Source: Paramagnetospirillum kuznetsovii (GTDB lineage Bacteria; Pseudomonadota; Alphaproteobacteria; Rhodospirillales; Magnetospirillaceae). Taken from it: a stretch of 64,000 nucleotides of DNA. Within the stretch, counting starts at the first letter, position 1; each line of letters opens with the position of its first letter. The notes under the pieces are model-generated. The model made no database searches, had not been told where the DNA came from, and worked only from the letters and a program-made list of their open reading frames with translations. A program made the position numbers and the translations under genes. Below are positions 52,267 through 60,409 of this stretch, piece after piece. The stretch lies in the NCBI RefSeq assembly GCF_003284725.1, contig NZ_PGTO01000014.1:28294-92293 (forward strand), written 5' to 3'.

Positions 52267-53157
52267 ATGGCCCCCACCTTTTCCTTGCCGGCCCATTTCC
52301 TTGGCCGTCCGGCGTCCAACACCGAGGCCGCGTTCAGCGTCGTCGGCATTCCACTGGATCTTGGCGTCACCAACCGATCGGGCACCCGCGAGGGACCGCA
52401 CGCCGTGCGCCGGGCCAGCCGCATGCTGGCCGATGGCGACAATCCCGGCGGCTGGAACGACCTTTCGGACCTGTCGGTGGCTGATCGCGGCGACTTCGCG
52501 CTGGTGCTGGGCGATCTCGCCGCCTCGCTGCGGATGATCGAGGATCAGGCGGCCGCCTTCGGGCATCTGATGTCCATCGGCGGCGATCACTCCATGACCC
52601 TGGCGCTGCTGCGGGCCTTGACCAAGAAGACCGGGCCGGTGGGCCTTATTCATTTCGACGCCCATATCGATACCTGGCCCGACAGCTTCGGCCAGAGCCT
52701 GGCCCATGGATCGCCCTTCTTTCATGCCCTGGAAGAAGGGCTGGTGGACCCCAGGCGCATGATCCAGATCGGCATCCGCTCGCCCATGCCCAAGGAGGTG
52801 CATGACTGGACCACCGCGCGCGGCGTCACCATCCTCAGCGCCGAGGAGGCCCATCTGCGCGGCCCCGTCGCCGTGGCCGAAGCCATCAGGGAGGTGGTGG
52901 GCGACGGCGCGACCTATCTCAGCTTCGACATCGACGCCATCGATCCCGGCCAGGCGCCCGGCACCGGAACCCCGGAAATCGGGGGGCTGTTCACCTGGCA
53001 GGTCATGGCCATTCTGCGGCGCCTGCATGGTGTCCGCTTCGTCGGCATGGACGTGGTGGAAGTGGCCCCTGCCTATGACGTGTCCGAGATCACCGCCCTG
53101 GCCGCGGCGACGATCCTATGGCAGTACTTGTCACTTCATGCCCCGGCGAAAATGTAA
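52267..53157 (+). CDS. speB: Agmatinase/arginase-family ureohydrolase
   Basis: A 296-residue Mn2+-dependent hydrolase of guanidino compounds. Metal-binding motifs GGDHS, HFDAHIDTW and SFDIDAIDPGQAPGTG are intact. The sequence fits the agmatinase/guanidinobutyrase side of the family better than true arginase. AGGA lies 9 bases before the ATG at 52267; the longer open frame overlaps the previous gene and is not used. The symbol speB is provisional because the substrate (agmatine, guanidinobutyrate or related) is unknown. Confidence 0.83.
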   Translation: MAPTFSLPAHFLGRPASNTEAAFSVVGIPLDLGVTNRSGTREGPHAVRRASRMLADGDNPGGWNDLSDLSVADRGDFALVLGDLAASLRMIEDQAAAFGHLMSIGGDHSMTLALLRALTKKTGPVGLIHFDAHIDTWPDSFGQSLAHGSPFFHALEEGLVDPRRMIQIGIRSPMPKEVHDWTTARGVTILSAEEAHLRGPVAVAEAIREVVGDGATYLSFDIDAIDPGQAPGTGTPEIGGLFTWQVMAILRRLHGVRFVGMDVVEVAPAYDVSEITALAAATILWQYLSLHAPAKM

Positions 53158-53169
53158 CACTTCGAGGTA

Positions 53170-53198
53170 TTGTCCCTTATCCTCCGAAGGTCTATAAG
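53170..53198 (+). promoter_or_regulatory. Sigma-70-like promoter upstream of a 59-residue gene
   Basis: TTGTCC (53170-53175), exactly 17 bp, TATAAG (53193-53198). It would start a transcript near 53205 with a 265-base leader before the small gene at 53471. Confidence 0.55.
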
Positions 53199-53314
53199 TC
53201 ATTTTAGTGACGCACACGCACGTGCCGATGGCCCACCCGAGGTTATGCAACGACGAACGCGTCCTTTTTGGAGGAGCCGGCAAGAATGGGCCGGTACCCG
53301 AAAGGGAGGTGGAC

Positions 53315-53380
53315 ATGTTGGTGACCCCAAGACCGGGCGCTTTCCCCCCAAACTATCGCACCAGCCGCGCCGGACGCTGA
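53315..53380 (+). CDS. Possible 21-residue leader peptide
   Basis: An ATG at 53315 preceded by GGGAGGT (3 bases away) opens a short frame rich in Pro and Arg (MLVTPRPGAFPPNYR...). Another strong site, GGAGGAG, precedes a 12-codon frame at 53286. They lie in the long leader before the 59-residue gene and could be regulatory uORFs. Only the ribosome binding sites support them. Confidence 0.3.
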   Translation: MLVTPRPGAFPPNYRTSRAGR

Positions 53381-53470
53381 CAGCGCCGCCAACGATTCGT
53401 CGCCCCGTGCCCATTGGGAAGAAGCTCCACCCGATCTGGATCGAACCGGCATCGCCTTAGGGAGGTAAAC

Positions 53471-53650
53471 ATGGATAATTGGACTCGTCTGATCGATGCC
53501 GGCAGGGAACTGTCCCAGGCCTTCGACCTGCTGGACCGCGCCAATGAGATCACCTACATCACCACGGCGGCCATCATGACCAAGCAAGGCCTCGCCTCCG
53601 CCGCCCGCGAAGCGGTGATCCGGGCCAATTCCCTTCTCAAACGCCATTAA
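53471..53650 (+). CDS. Small hypothetical protein (59 residues)
   Basis: A short helical protein (MDNWTRLIDAGRELSQAFDL, AAREAVIRANSLLKRH) with an excellent ribosome binding site, GGAGGT, 4 bases before the ATG. No membrane helix or known domain. A promoter-like sequence at 53170 probably drives it through a long leader. The frame is open upstream to 53414 but the ATG at 53471 is clearly the start. Confidence 0.6.
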   Translation: MDNWTRLIDAGRELSQAFDLLDRANEITYITTAAIMTKQGLASAAREAVIRANSLLKRH

Positions 53651-53771
53651 TCACCCAGCGATAGCGGCGACCGCGACACGGCGCCACTATCGCATTAGCT
53701 TCCGAAAACCTTCACGAATACCCCAATCGCAGATTGATACAATCCCCCCCGGACTATTGGGGAATTGAGCC

Positions 53772-54284
53772 ATGGATGCGTCGGGGAAAGTTTTCAATAT
53801 TCTGTTTGTCTGCGGCGACGACGCGGTCAGGGCGCCCATCGCCGCCGCCCTGATGAATGCACTGTCGTCAAAGGGATTTCGCGCCTTCAGCGCTGGTTTC
53901 AGGCCAGCGGCCGAAGTTCCTGTCGCGACATTCGACGCGCTGCGGGTGGCCGGAGCAGCGTCCGATGAAATGAGGCCCATCGGCCTCTCCGAGTTTCAAC
54001 TGGCGGGCATTCCGAAGATGGATTTCGTCTTCAACCTCACCGAGCCGACCGAGGGATACGGCGACATCACCTTGCCCGGATCACCCCTCGTGCTGTCCTG
54101 GCCCATTCCGAGGCCGGACTTGGAAACGGGCTCGTCGGCCGAGCGCAGTTCCAGCATGGCCAATACCGTGCGCATGATCCGCCGCCGAGTCGACCTGTTC
54201 GCCGAACTTCCCGCCCAGCGGCTCGACGGCCTTGCCATGCGCCTCCACGCGGAAGCGGTCCACGAGCGCGCCGAGCAAGCCTGA
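53772..54284 (+). CDS. Low-molecular-weight phosphotyrosine phosphatase-like protein (degenerate)
   Basis: A 170-residue protein of the LMW-PTP/ArsC fold: NILFVCGDDAVRAPIAAALMN holds the P-loop C-x5-R (Cys14, Arg20). The usual Gly-Asn-x-x-Arg-Ser loop (CxGNxxRS) is changed to CGDDAVRA, losing the conserved Asn and Ser, and the late catalytic Asp-Pro motif is not clear. Activity is therefore doubtful; it may be a pseudo-phosphatase or arsenate-reductase relative. GGGGA precedes the ATG. Confidence 0.65.
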   Translation: MDASGKVFNILFVCGDDAVRAPIAAALMNALSSKGFRAFSAGFRPAAEVPVATFDALRVAGAASDEMRPIGLSEFQLAGIPKMDFVFNLTEPTEGYGDITLPGSPLVLSWPIPRPDLETGSSAERSSSMANTVRMIRRRVDLFAELPAQRLDGLAMRLHAEAVHERAEQA

Positions 54285-54317
54285 AGGCATCATGGCACTC
54301 GGACGACCTCGTCCTGA

Positions 54318-55361
54318 TCAGGGAGACCGGCGCACCAGAACATCGGAGACATCCTCGTCGAACGGCACGCCGCCACGTTCCTCGACGATCTCGATGCAGG
54401 CCTGAACCACCGCCGGATCATAACGAATGCCGGAAAAGGCCTTGATCTCGGCAATGGCGGATTCCAGCCCCAGCGCCGGGCGATAGGGCCGGTGCGAGAC
54501 GATGGCCTCGAAGACGTCGGCCACGGCGATAATGCGGGCCTCCAGAATGATCTGGTCGCCCTTCAACCCGTCGGGATAGCCGCTGCCATCCATGCATTCA
54601 TGATGCTGCTGCACCATTTCGGCCACGGGCCACGGGAAGTCGATATTGCGGACGATCTCCCAGCCCATGCGGGGATGGGTCTTGATCACCTGGAACGCCT
54701 CGTATGACAGTTTTCCAGGCCTGCTGAGGAATTCCGCCGGAATTTGTATCTTGCCGATATCGTGAATGAGGCTTCCCGTCTCGATCCCCTCGATCACCTC
54801 CGCCGACAGGCCCAGCCGACGCCCGATAGCCCCGGCGATCTGGGCGACCCGACGTTGATGGCCGGTGGTGTATGGATCGCGCATTTCCAGGGTGAGGGAC
54901 ACGGTGCGCACGGTTTGGCGCAAGACCTGTTTCAGTCGCTTTGCGTATTCCTCGCGCTCCACATCCATGGCCATCCGTTCAATGCTGTAAAGAACGGCGC
55001 GGCGGATGAGGTTGCCATCGCCCTCCCCCTTGACGAGATAGTCCTGGCAGCCGTGCTGAACCGCCTTCAGCGCCATCTCCTCATCCTGAAGTCCGGTGAC
55101 GACGATCACGGGAATAGTCGGCGCGGCCGCGCGAATGCAATCAATGACCGTCAGCCCTTGGCCGTCGGGCAGGGATAGGTCCAGAAGAATGGCATCGGGG
55201 CGAAATTCGGCCAGTTTGGCGACGGCCTTGGCCAGGGAATCGGCTTTTTCGATCGTGCATCCGCCAACATCGCCAAGCATGATTTCAATCAGCCGCGCGT
55301 CTCCGGGATTATCTTCCACCAGAAGCAGCGAGTATGTAACGTCGGACCTTATCGCCATCAT
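54318..55361 (-). CDS. Response regulator with HD-GYP cyclic-di-GMP phosphodiesterase domain
   Basis: A 347-residue protein: receiver (LLVEDNPGDARL, phosphoacceptor in ILLDLSLPDGQG, Lys in YLVKGEGDG), a linker helix and an HD-GYP domain (EMRDPYTTGHQRRVAQIA, LIHDIGKIQIP, HHECMDGSGYPDGL). The HD and GYP motifs are complete, so it should hydrolyse c-di-GMP when phosphorylated and so affect motility or biofilm. I start at the ATG at 55361; 55385 is also possible. A kinase partner is not adjacent. Confidence 0.87.
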   Translation of the reverse strand: MMAIRSDVTYSLLLVEDNPGDARLIEIMLGDVGGCTIEKADSLAKAVAKLAEFRPDAILLDLSLPDGQGLTVIDCIRAAAPTIPVIVVTGLQDEEMALKAVQHGCQDYLVKGEGDGNLIRRAVLYSIERMAMDVEREEYAKRLKQVLRQTVRTVSLTLEMRDPYTTGHQRRVAQIAGAIGRRLGLSAEVIEGIETGSLIHDIGKIQIPAEFLSRPGKLSYEAFQVIKTHPRMGWEIVRNIDFPWPVAEMVQQHHECMDGSGYPDGLKGDQIILEARIIAVADVFEAIVSHRPYRPALGLESAIAEIKAFSGIRYDPAVVQACIEIVEERGGVPFDEDVSDVLVRRSP

Positions 55362-55454
55362 CGCACCCGGCTCAGACGAGTACATACCTTAGCTTAGGTC
55401 CGTTCCCCTTCATTCTCCCATGCGAATAGCAAATGCCTGGGACGCGCCCAACAC

Positions 55455-56249
55455 CTAATCCACCGCTAAAATAACCTGCGACGCCTTGATCAAGGCCCAA
55501 GCGCGGGCGCCCACCCGAAGTCCCAATTCGTCGGCGCCGTCACGGGTGATCACGGCGGTCAAAACCTTGCCGCCGCCGATATCCAGGGTGATCTCGCAAC
55601 TGACCGGCCCATCCTCGCGATGGGCGACCGTACCGAGGATGCGGTTGCGGGCCGACACGCTGGGCACCGCCTCGCCGATCGCCAGCATGACGAAAGAGGC
55701 CTTGACCAAGGCGGTGACGGCCAGGCCGGGAACAATGGCGAGATCGCGAAGGCTTTCGTCGGTGATGGTGGCGGCCAGGGTCACCGCATCGGTGAGATGA
55801 AGAATCACCTCGGCATTGACGCTGCCCTGGTGGATTTCAGTGACGGTGCAGCGAAAGGCGTTACGGGCGCTGGTCTTCATGCCGAGACTCCGAAGCAGAA
55901 GGATGGGATCGATGGGGGCGTCACCCGCGCTGAACAGGGCGGCGACACGCGATAGCCGTTCCTCCAGCAGATGAAAGGCTTCGATCAGCGCCTTGCCGTC
56001 CTCGGTGACCACGGCGCCGCCGCCGTTGCGGCCGCCGGTCTGGGCCGCCACCGCCGGACGCGGCAGCAGGTTGTTGACGGCATTCAAGGCATCCCATGCC
56101 GCCTTGTAGCTGAGGCCGACCGCCTGGGCCGCCTTGGTGATGCTGCCCTGGGTGGCGACGGCTTCCAGCAGGGCGATACGATCGCGTCCCACCGGCGACC
56201 GGCTGCCGCCCCTAAGCGCCAAAATGGCTTCCACTTTGCAATCGGCCAC
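55455..56249 (-). CDS. modE: Molybdate-responsive regulator ModE
   Basis: A 264-residue regulator: N-terminal LysR-like winged HTH (ALLEAVATQGSITKAAQAVG, SYKAAWDALNAVN) followed by two TOBE/Mop molybdate-binding repeats (SARNAFRCTVTEIHQGSVNA and SARNRILGTVAHREDGPVS). With molybdate bound, ModE dimers repress uptake genes. GTG at 56249 with AGGGGG upstream sets the start; the longer open frame to 56588 reads through the mop gene out of frame. It lies 65 bases downstream of mop on the same strand. Confidence 0.9.
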   Translation of the reverse strand: MADCKVEAILALRGGSRSPVGRDRIALLEAVATQGSITKAAQAVGLSYKAAWDALNAVNNLLPRPAVAAQTGGRNGGGAVVTEDGKALIEAFHLLEERLSRVAALFSAGDAPIDPILLLRSLGMKTSARNAFRCTVTEIHQGSVNAEVILHLTDAVTLAATITDESLRDLAIVPGLAVTALVKASFVMLAIGEAVPSVSARNRILGTVAHREDGPVSCEITLDIGGGKVLTAVITRDGADELGLRVGARAWALIKASQVILAVD

Positions 56250-56314
56250 GATGCCCCCTTCGTAATGTAGGCAGACTATACGACGAAGGGGGCCACGCGT
56301 CAGCCGAAAAGCAG

Positions 56315-56518
56315 CTACTTGCCGATGATCACTTCCGACGACTTGATGATCGCATGGACATCGTCGCCGATCTTGAGGGCCAGATCGTCGATGGCCTCGT
56401 TGGATACCAGGGAGGTGATGGATTGGCCGCCGATGTCGATCTTGACCTTGGCGACGATCTGCCCCTTGTCGATAGCCACGACCTTGCCCTTCAGATTGTT
56501 GCGAGCGCTGAGCTTCAT
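56315..56518 (-). CDS. mop: Molbindin (Mop) molybdate-binding protein
   Basis: A 67-residue single TOBE/Mop domain: MKLSARNNLKGKVVAIDKG, VKIDIGGQSITSLVS and DDVHAIIKSSEVIIGK. Mop proteins assemble into hexamers that store molybdate in the cytoplasm. AGGAG is 8 bases before the ATG. It is the first gene of the mop-modE unit, divergent from modA across a region with a ModE-type palindrome, so its expression is probably molybdate dependent. Confidence 0.9.
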   Translation of the reverse strand: MKLSARNNLKGKVVAIDKGQIVAKVKIDIGGQSITSLVSNEAIDDLALKIGDDVHAIIKSSEVIIGK

Positions 56519-56690
56519 GAAAACTCTCCTGACTTAAATAGAAACCGCGGCCAAACTTAGCCTCGGCATTCATATTAGGCAGCAGCATAAATAGGTCAAT
56601 ATGTTCATGTTCGGTTACTATAAGTTTTTAGGCGCTATTACGTATCACTTCATATCGAAAAATTGCATGACTTTAGCAACTCCATCGGAG

Positions 56691-56715
56691 CGCTATATAT
56701 TATCATTAGATAGCG
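56691..56715. promoter_or_regulatory. ModE-box-like palindrome
   Basis: A 25-bp dyad, CGCTATATA...TAGATAGCG (outer arms CGCTAT and ATAGCG), in the AT-rich gap between mop and modA. The layout is like the E. coli modA operator (CGTTATAT...ACATAACG). A smaller dyad, GTTAT-ATACC-ATAAC, follows at 56785-56799, next to the modA start, and may be a second site or a -10 region. Confidence 0.65.
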
Positions 56716-56830
56716 ACACCTTGATTATAGAGGCGACAAATTCAGATGCGAATGGACCGTCAGGGTTGTTTCGGTCGCATTTGCGTTATATACCATAACT
56801 ACATCTCGATTTCGATGAAGGAGTGACCCG

Positions 56831-57601
56831 ATGCTGATGAAGCGCCTGTTGGGGGCCGTCACCGCCCTCGCCCTGACCTTGGCCGTCGTCGGTCCTGCCC
56901 ATGCCGAGGAAGTGGTGGTGTTCGCCGCCGCCTCGCTGACCAATGCCCTGAACGAAATCGGCGAGTCCTTCGCCGCCAGGACGGGAACCAAGATGGTGGC
57001 GTCCTATGCGGCGTCCTCGGCACTCGCCAAGCAGGTGGAACAAGGAGCCCCCGCCCAGGTCTTCGCTTCGGCCGATCTGAAGTGGATGGACTATCTGGCC
57101 GACAAGAAGCTGATCAACGCCGATACCCGCTTCAATCTGCTGGGCAATACCCTTGTGCTGATCGCCCCCCTTGACGCCAAGCAAGACCGCGTCGAGCTGA
57201 CCGCCAAGACCGACATCGCCGCCTTGGCGGGACCGGGCCGCATCGCCACCGGCAATCCCGACAGCGTCCCCGTCGGGCTTTATTTCAAGCAAGCCATGGA
57301 ACGGGCGGGCCAGTGGAAGGCCATCGAACCCAAGATCGCCGCCACCGATTCGGTGCGCGCCGCCCTTGCCTTCGTCGAGCGCGGCGAGGTGCCGCTGGGC
57401 GTGGTCTATGCCACCGATGCCGCCGTGTCCAAGAAGGTCAAGGTGGTCGGGATTTTCCCCGACGCCATGCACGATCCCATCACTTATCCCTTCGCCCTGA
57501 TCAAGGGCAAGGAAACCCCTGCCGCCAAGGCCTTGCTGGACCATATCCGCGGCCCCGAGGCCAAGGCCGTCTTCGTCCGCCATGGATTCAAGATCAACTA
57601 G
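56831..57601 (+). CDS. modA: Molybdate ABC transporter substrate-binding protein ModA
   Basis: A 256-residue periplasmic molybdate-binding protein with a Sec signal (ending GPAHA). Typical ModA blocks are VVVFAAASLTNALNEIGESF, YAASSALAKQVEQGAPAQVF, FASADLKWMDYL and VPLGVVYATDAAV. GGAG precedes the ATG at 56831. The permease and ATPase genes modB and modC are not in this window; instead nifX-like, nifQ and modD follow. ModE-type sites upstream predict repression when molybdate is plentiful. Confidence 0.93.
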   Translation: MLMKRLLGAVTALALTLAVVGPAHAEEVVVFAAASLTNALNEIGESFAARTGTKMVASYAASSALAKQVEQGAPAQVFASADLKWMDYLADKKLINADTRFNLLGNTLVLIAPLDAKQDRVELTAKTDIAALAGPGRIATGNPDSVPVGLYFKQAMERAGQWKAIEPKIAATDSVRAALAFVERGEVPLGVVYATDAAVSKKVKVVGIFPDAMHDPITYPFALIKGKETPAAKALLDHIRGPEAKAVFVRHGFKIN

Positions 57602-57615
57602 CCGAGGGGCCTGCC

Positions 57616-57999
57616 ATGAAGGTTGCCATCGCCACTCAGGATCTGGCCCGCATCGACGCTCATCTCGGCTGGACCCAACATCTGATGCTCTACGAAGTGG
57701 ACGAGGAGGGCTATTGCTACCTCGGACTGGAATCCTTTCCGACCGGACGGCAGGATGGCGACCATTCCAAATTGGCTCCCCGCCTCAAAGCCCTTGAAGG
57801 CTGCCAACTGGCGTTCGTGGCCGATGTCGGCCCCGACGGCGAGCTTGGACTTGCGCGTGGCAAGGTGATTCCCATTCGAAAATTCGCAGGTGAACCTATC
57901 GCAACAGCGTTGGACGCACTACGTGATGGAATGAGGGGGCGGACTCCGCTCTGGCTGCGCCAAGCGGAGCAGCGTTACCGACGCGAAAGCATGGACTGA
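57616..57999 (+). CDS. NifX-like dinitrogenase cofactor-binding protein
   Basis: A 127-residue protein of the dinitrogenase Fe-Mo cofactor family: KVAIATQDLARIDAHLGW, MLYEVDEEGYCY and a Lys/Pro-rich end (GRTPLWLRQAEQRYRR). NifX-type proteins bind FeMo-co or its precursor NifB-co during transfer. GAGGGG precedes the ATG at 57616, 14 bases after modA, and its stop overlaps the nifQ start. The position with nifQ supports a role in molybdenum handling for nitrogenase. Confidence 0.85.
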   Translation: MKVAIATQDLARIDAHLGWTQHLMLYEVDEEGYCYLGLESFPTGRQDGDHSKLAPRLKALEGCQLAFVADVGPDGELGLARGKVIPIRKFAGEPIATALDALRDGMRGRTPLWLRQAEQRYRRESMD

Positions 58000-58580
58000 T
58001 GAATCCTGGCCGCACCTTGATCGAGAGTTCCAAAGCCTATGAAAGGTTGATGTCCACCGATGGCGCGGTCGACCCACTGGACCGTCATGTGCTCGCCTCG
58101 GTCATGGCCGCCGCCATGACCGAGGGTGACGTCACGCTGACACAATCCCTCGGCCTGGACCGGCCGAGCTTGAACCGCCTTCTGGAGACGGCTTTTCCCG
58201 GCGCTTATGCCATCGGCGATCTGGTCGGCCCGGACGCCGACGCGGGCGAAGACGCCATCGAGGAGCCCGATTACCGCGCGCTGCTGCTCGATGGCCGCGC
58301 CAAGGGCCACGAGATCGAGGACTGGTTGGCCCGTGTGGTGGCGCGGCGTTCGCTCAAGCCCGAGCATCTTTGGGTCAGCCTGGGACTTCGAAATCGCAAG
58401 GAGTTGTCGGACATGCTCCACCGCCACTTTCCGGCGGTGGCGGCCCGCAATGTCCAGGGCATGCGCTGGAAGAAGTTCTTTTACCGCGAGATGTGCCAGG
58501 CCGAGGGCGTCTATATCTGCAAATCGCCGGTCTGCGACGTCTGTCCGGACTTTGGCGAATGCTACGGAGTGGAAGACTAG
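57999..58580 (+). CDS. nifQ: NifQ, molybdenum donor for FeMo-cofactor
   Basis: A 193-residue protein ending in the NifQ cysteine motif C-x4-C-x2-C-x5-C (CKSPVCDVCPDFGEC), which binds a Mo-Fe-S cluster. Upstream are the conserved stretches DPLDRHVLASVMAAAM and MRWKKFFYREMC. NifQ delivers molybdenum to NifEN during FeMo-co synthesis. The start overlaps the preceding stop (TGATG). The presence of nifQ implies that the organism fixes nitrogen, although nifHDK are not in the window. Confidence 0.9.
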   Translation: MNPGRTLIESSKAYERLMSTDGAVDPLDRHVLASVMAAAMTEGDVTLTQSLGLDRPSLNRLLETAFPGAYAIGDLVGPDADAGEDAIEEPDYRALLLDGRAKGHEIEDWLARVVARRSLKPEHLWVSLGLRNRKELSDMLHRHFPAVAARNVQGMRWKKFFYREMCQAEGVYICKSPVCDVCPDFGECYGVED

Positions 58581-58582
58581 GC

Positions 58583-59425
58583 ATGCTTCACATCACCGAT
58601 TCCGAGCTTGACCGCTTCATTCAAGACGACCTGCCCTATGGCGACCTTACCACTCGCTCTCTCGGACTGGGAACCGAGCCCGCCGCCATGGTCTTTCGGG
58701 CGGGAGCCCCCCTGATCACGTCGTCCACCGAGGAGGCGGCCCGCATCCTGACCCGATTGGGCTGCGTCACGGCGCTGACCGCCGCCAGCGGAACCCATGC
58801 GGAGCGAGGCGATGTGCTTCTCTCGGCCACCGGCCCGGCGGATGCCATATTGGCGGGCTGGAAAGTGGCCCAGACCCTGGTGGAATACGCCTCGGGCATC
58901 GCCAGTGCCGCCGGTCGCATCGCCGCCGCCGCCCGCGCCGTGCGCCCTGACGTGGTGGTCGCCTGTACCCGCAAGACCTTCCCCGGCACCAAGGCCATCG
59001 CCATCAAGGCCGTCATCGCCGGAGGCGCCGTGCCCCACCGGCTGGGCCTGTCGGATTCGGTGCTGCTGTTCCCCGAGCATCGCGCCCTGCTGGGCGAGGA
59101 TTCCATGGCCAAGGCCATCGCCCGCCTCAGGCGAACTTGCCCGGAAAAGAAGGTGGTGGTCGAGGTCACCTCACTGGCCGAAGCGACATTGGCCGCTGAT
59201 GCCGACGCCCACGTCATTCAACTGGAAAAGTTCAGCCCGGCCCAAGTCGCCGAAGTGGTGGAGCGGCTGGATTACAGCGGACTCCTCATCGCCGCCGCGG
59301 GGGGAATCAACGCCACCAACGCGGGCGCCTATGCCGAAGCAGGCGCCGCCATCCTGGTGACCTCCGCCCCTTATTCCGCTCCTCCGGTGGATGTGAAGGT
59401 AACCATCACGGCGGTGTCGCCATGA
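58583..59425 (+). CDS. modD: ModD (quinolinate phosphoribosyltransferase-like)
   Basis: A 280-residue ModD protein: LDRFIQDDLPYGDLTTRSLG, YASGIASAAGRIAAAARAV, CTRKTFPGTKAIAIKAVI and VIQLEKFSPAQVAEVVERL, all shared with nicotinate-nucleotide pyrophosphorylases (NadC) but in the ModD subfamily found next to molybdate genes. Its reaction in molybdenum metabolism is not established. It starts 2 bases after nifQ and is the last gene of the operon. Confidence 0.88.
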   Translation: MLHITDSELDRFIQDDLPYGDLTTRSLGLGTEPAAMVFRAGAPLITSSTEEAARILTRLGCVTALTAASGTHAERGDVLLSATGPADAILAGWKVAQTLVEYASGIASAAGRIAAAARAVRPDVVVACTRKTFPGTKAIAIKAVIAGGAVPHRLGLSDSVLLFPEHRALLGEDSMAKAIARLRRTCPEKKVVVEVTSLAEATLAADADAHVIQLEKFSPAQVAEVVERLDYSGLLIAAAGGINATNAGAYAEAGAAILVTSAPYSAPPVDVKVTITAVSP

Positions 59426-59525
59426 ACGCGCCCCATCGGCATTCCTGCCCCACCGTATCGGGCCGGACAGCCTCGTGCGGGGCGCGTGACCGATCCACGC
59501 ATCGGGCGTGGGCCGTTGAATTCAT

Positions 59526-59570
59526 TGGTGCCGGTTGCAGGATTCGAACCCGCGACCCCCTGATTACAAA
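59526..59570 (-). other. Partial tRNA-Thr 3' end, candidate attachment site
   Basis: 45 bases match the 3' part (anticodon loop to CCA) of the tRNA-Thr at 62601-62645, same orientation, 42 of 45 identical. Two of the three differences lie opposite each other in the T-arm stem (A-T becomes G-C) and the third in the T loop, so it derives from another functional tRNA-Thr gene, not from decay. This is the layout left by integrase-mediated insertion at a tRNA. Confidence 0.75.
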
Positions 59571-59572
59571 AT

Positions 59573-60337
59573 CGAAGAACGAAACGGGAGCGTAAACCGA
59601 AAATGGCTAGGAAGCCAAGAGCGGAAACGGTTCGGATACGGTTGGTCCCTGTCACCATTCCTCCCTGAACACCCCATGGGGCACTTATGCCCCCACTGCC
59701 CCCCGAGGACTAGCCGGGGACCAAACGGAGATCAAACACCAAGCACGACGGCCGTTGCCGCTCCTCGGGGAGGATGGGGAGGATCGAGATCCGGCCTTGT
59801 CCGGTCGGCGAAAGCAGGTTGACCCGTTGACGCCAGGAACTTGTGGCACCGCCGCCGACCAGCAAACTCTGTATTTCGGCGCGCCGACCTACCTTCCAGC
59901 CAATCTCCCCATCCTCCCCCGAATGAAGATGAAACCGTACAGCTCTGTCGGCACCCGTCGGCATTCCCGCGCTGCCGAGGGAACCTGTCGGAACAGTCAT
60001 GTGTCGATACGCAAGGAGAAACGCCCTGCCAGGGCGACAATGGACGGAGAGCGCTTGGCGGGAGAGGAAGGGGGGCATGCGAGTGGTCTCCAAGACGAAA
60101 CGCCCCGCCGGTGGCACCGGCAGGGCTGGATGGATGAGACAGGGGCAAGAGATGCGCCCCTTCACGGGCATGACATGGGGGTGAGGGTGGAGGGTGTTAC
60201 GGGATCGCCATTGGTCGCTGGCGTGGCAGGCGACCGATGAACTCCCAATCACAGCGTCCCGGTGAGGGCCCCCTTTCCCGTGATCCGGCCACACCTTCAT
60301 TAGGCTGAAACATCTCGGAAATTTCAGCATCAGGAAT
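59573..60337. other. 765-bp stretch without a convincing gene
   Basis: Several overlapping ORFs on both strands (for example 59710-60330 minus, 59755-60240 plus) lack ribosome binding sites and protein-like composition. Two hairpins are visible, CGCCCT-gcc-AGGGCG (60022-60036) and GCCGGT-ggc-ACCGGC (about 60107-60121). The stretch may be the eroded left end of the island, where an integrase gene would be expected. Confidence 0.45.
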
Positions 60338-60409
60338 ATGAATTTGCGCTTTTCCGGGCTCAGGATGGAGGCTATCCTTGCCCGGAACCTAGAAGGACTA
60401 GCAGTTCAC

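Noticed and set aside
55455..56588. 377-residue reading of modE
   Set aside because: The first 113 residues read antisense and out of frame through mop and the intergenic region; the GTG at 56249 starts the ModE domain with a good ribosome site.
56601..56798. 65-codon plus-strand ORF between mop and modA
   Set aside because: It covers the ModE-type palindromes and probable modA promoter, is very AT-rich, and has no good ribosome binding site.
59710..60330. 206-codon minus-strand ORF in the island's left end
   Set aside because: Composition is Pro/Arg/Ser-biased like a high-GC shadow frame, no start signal and no recognisable motif; overlaps equally long ORFs on the other strand.
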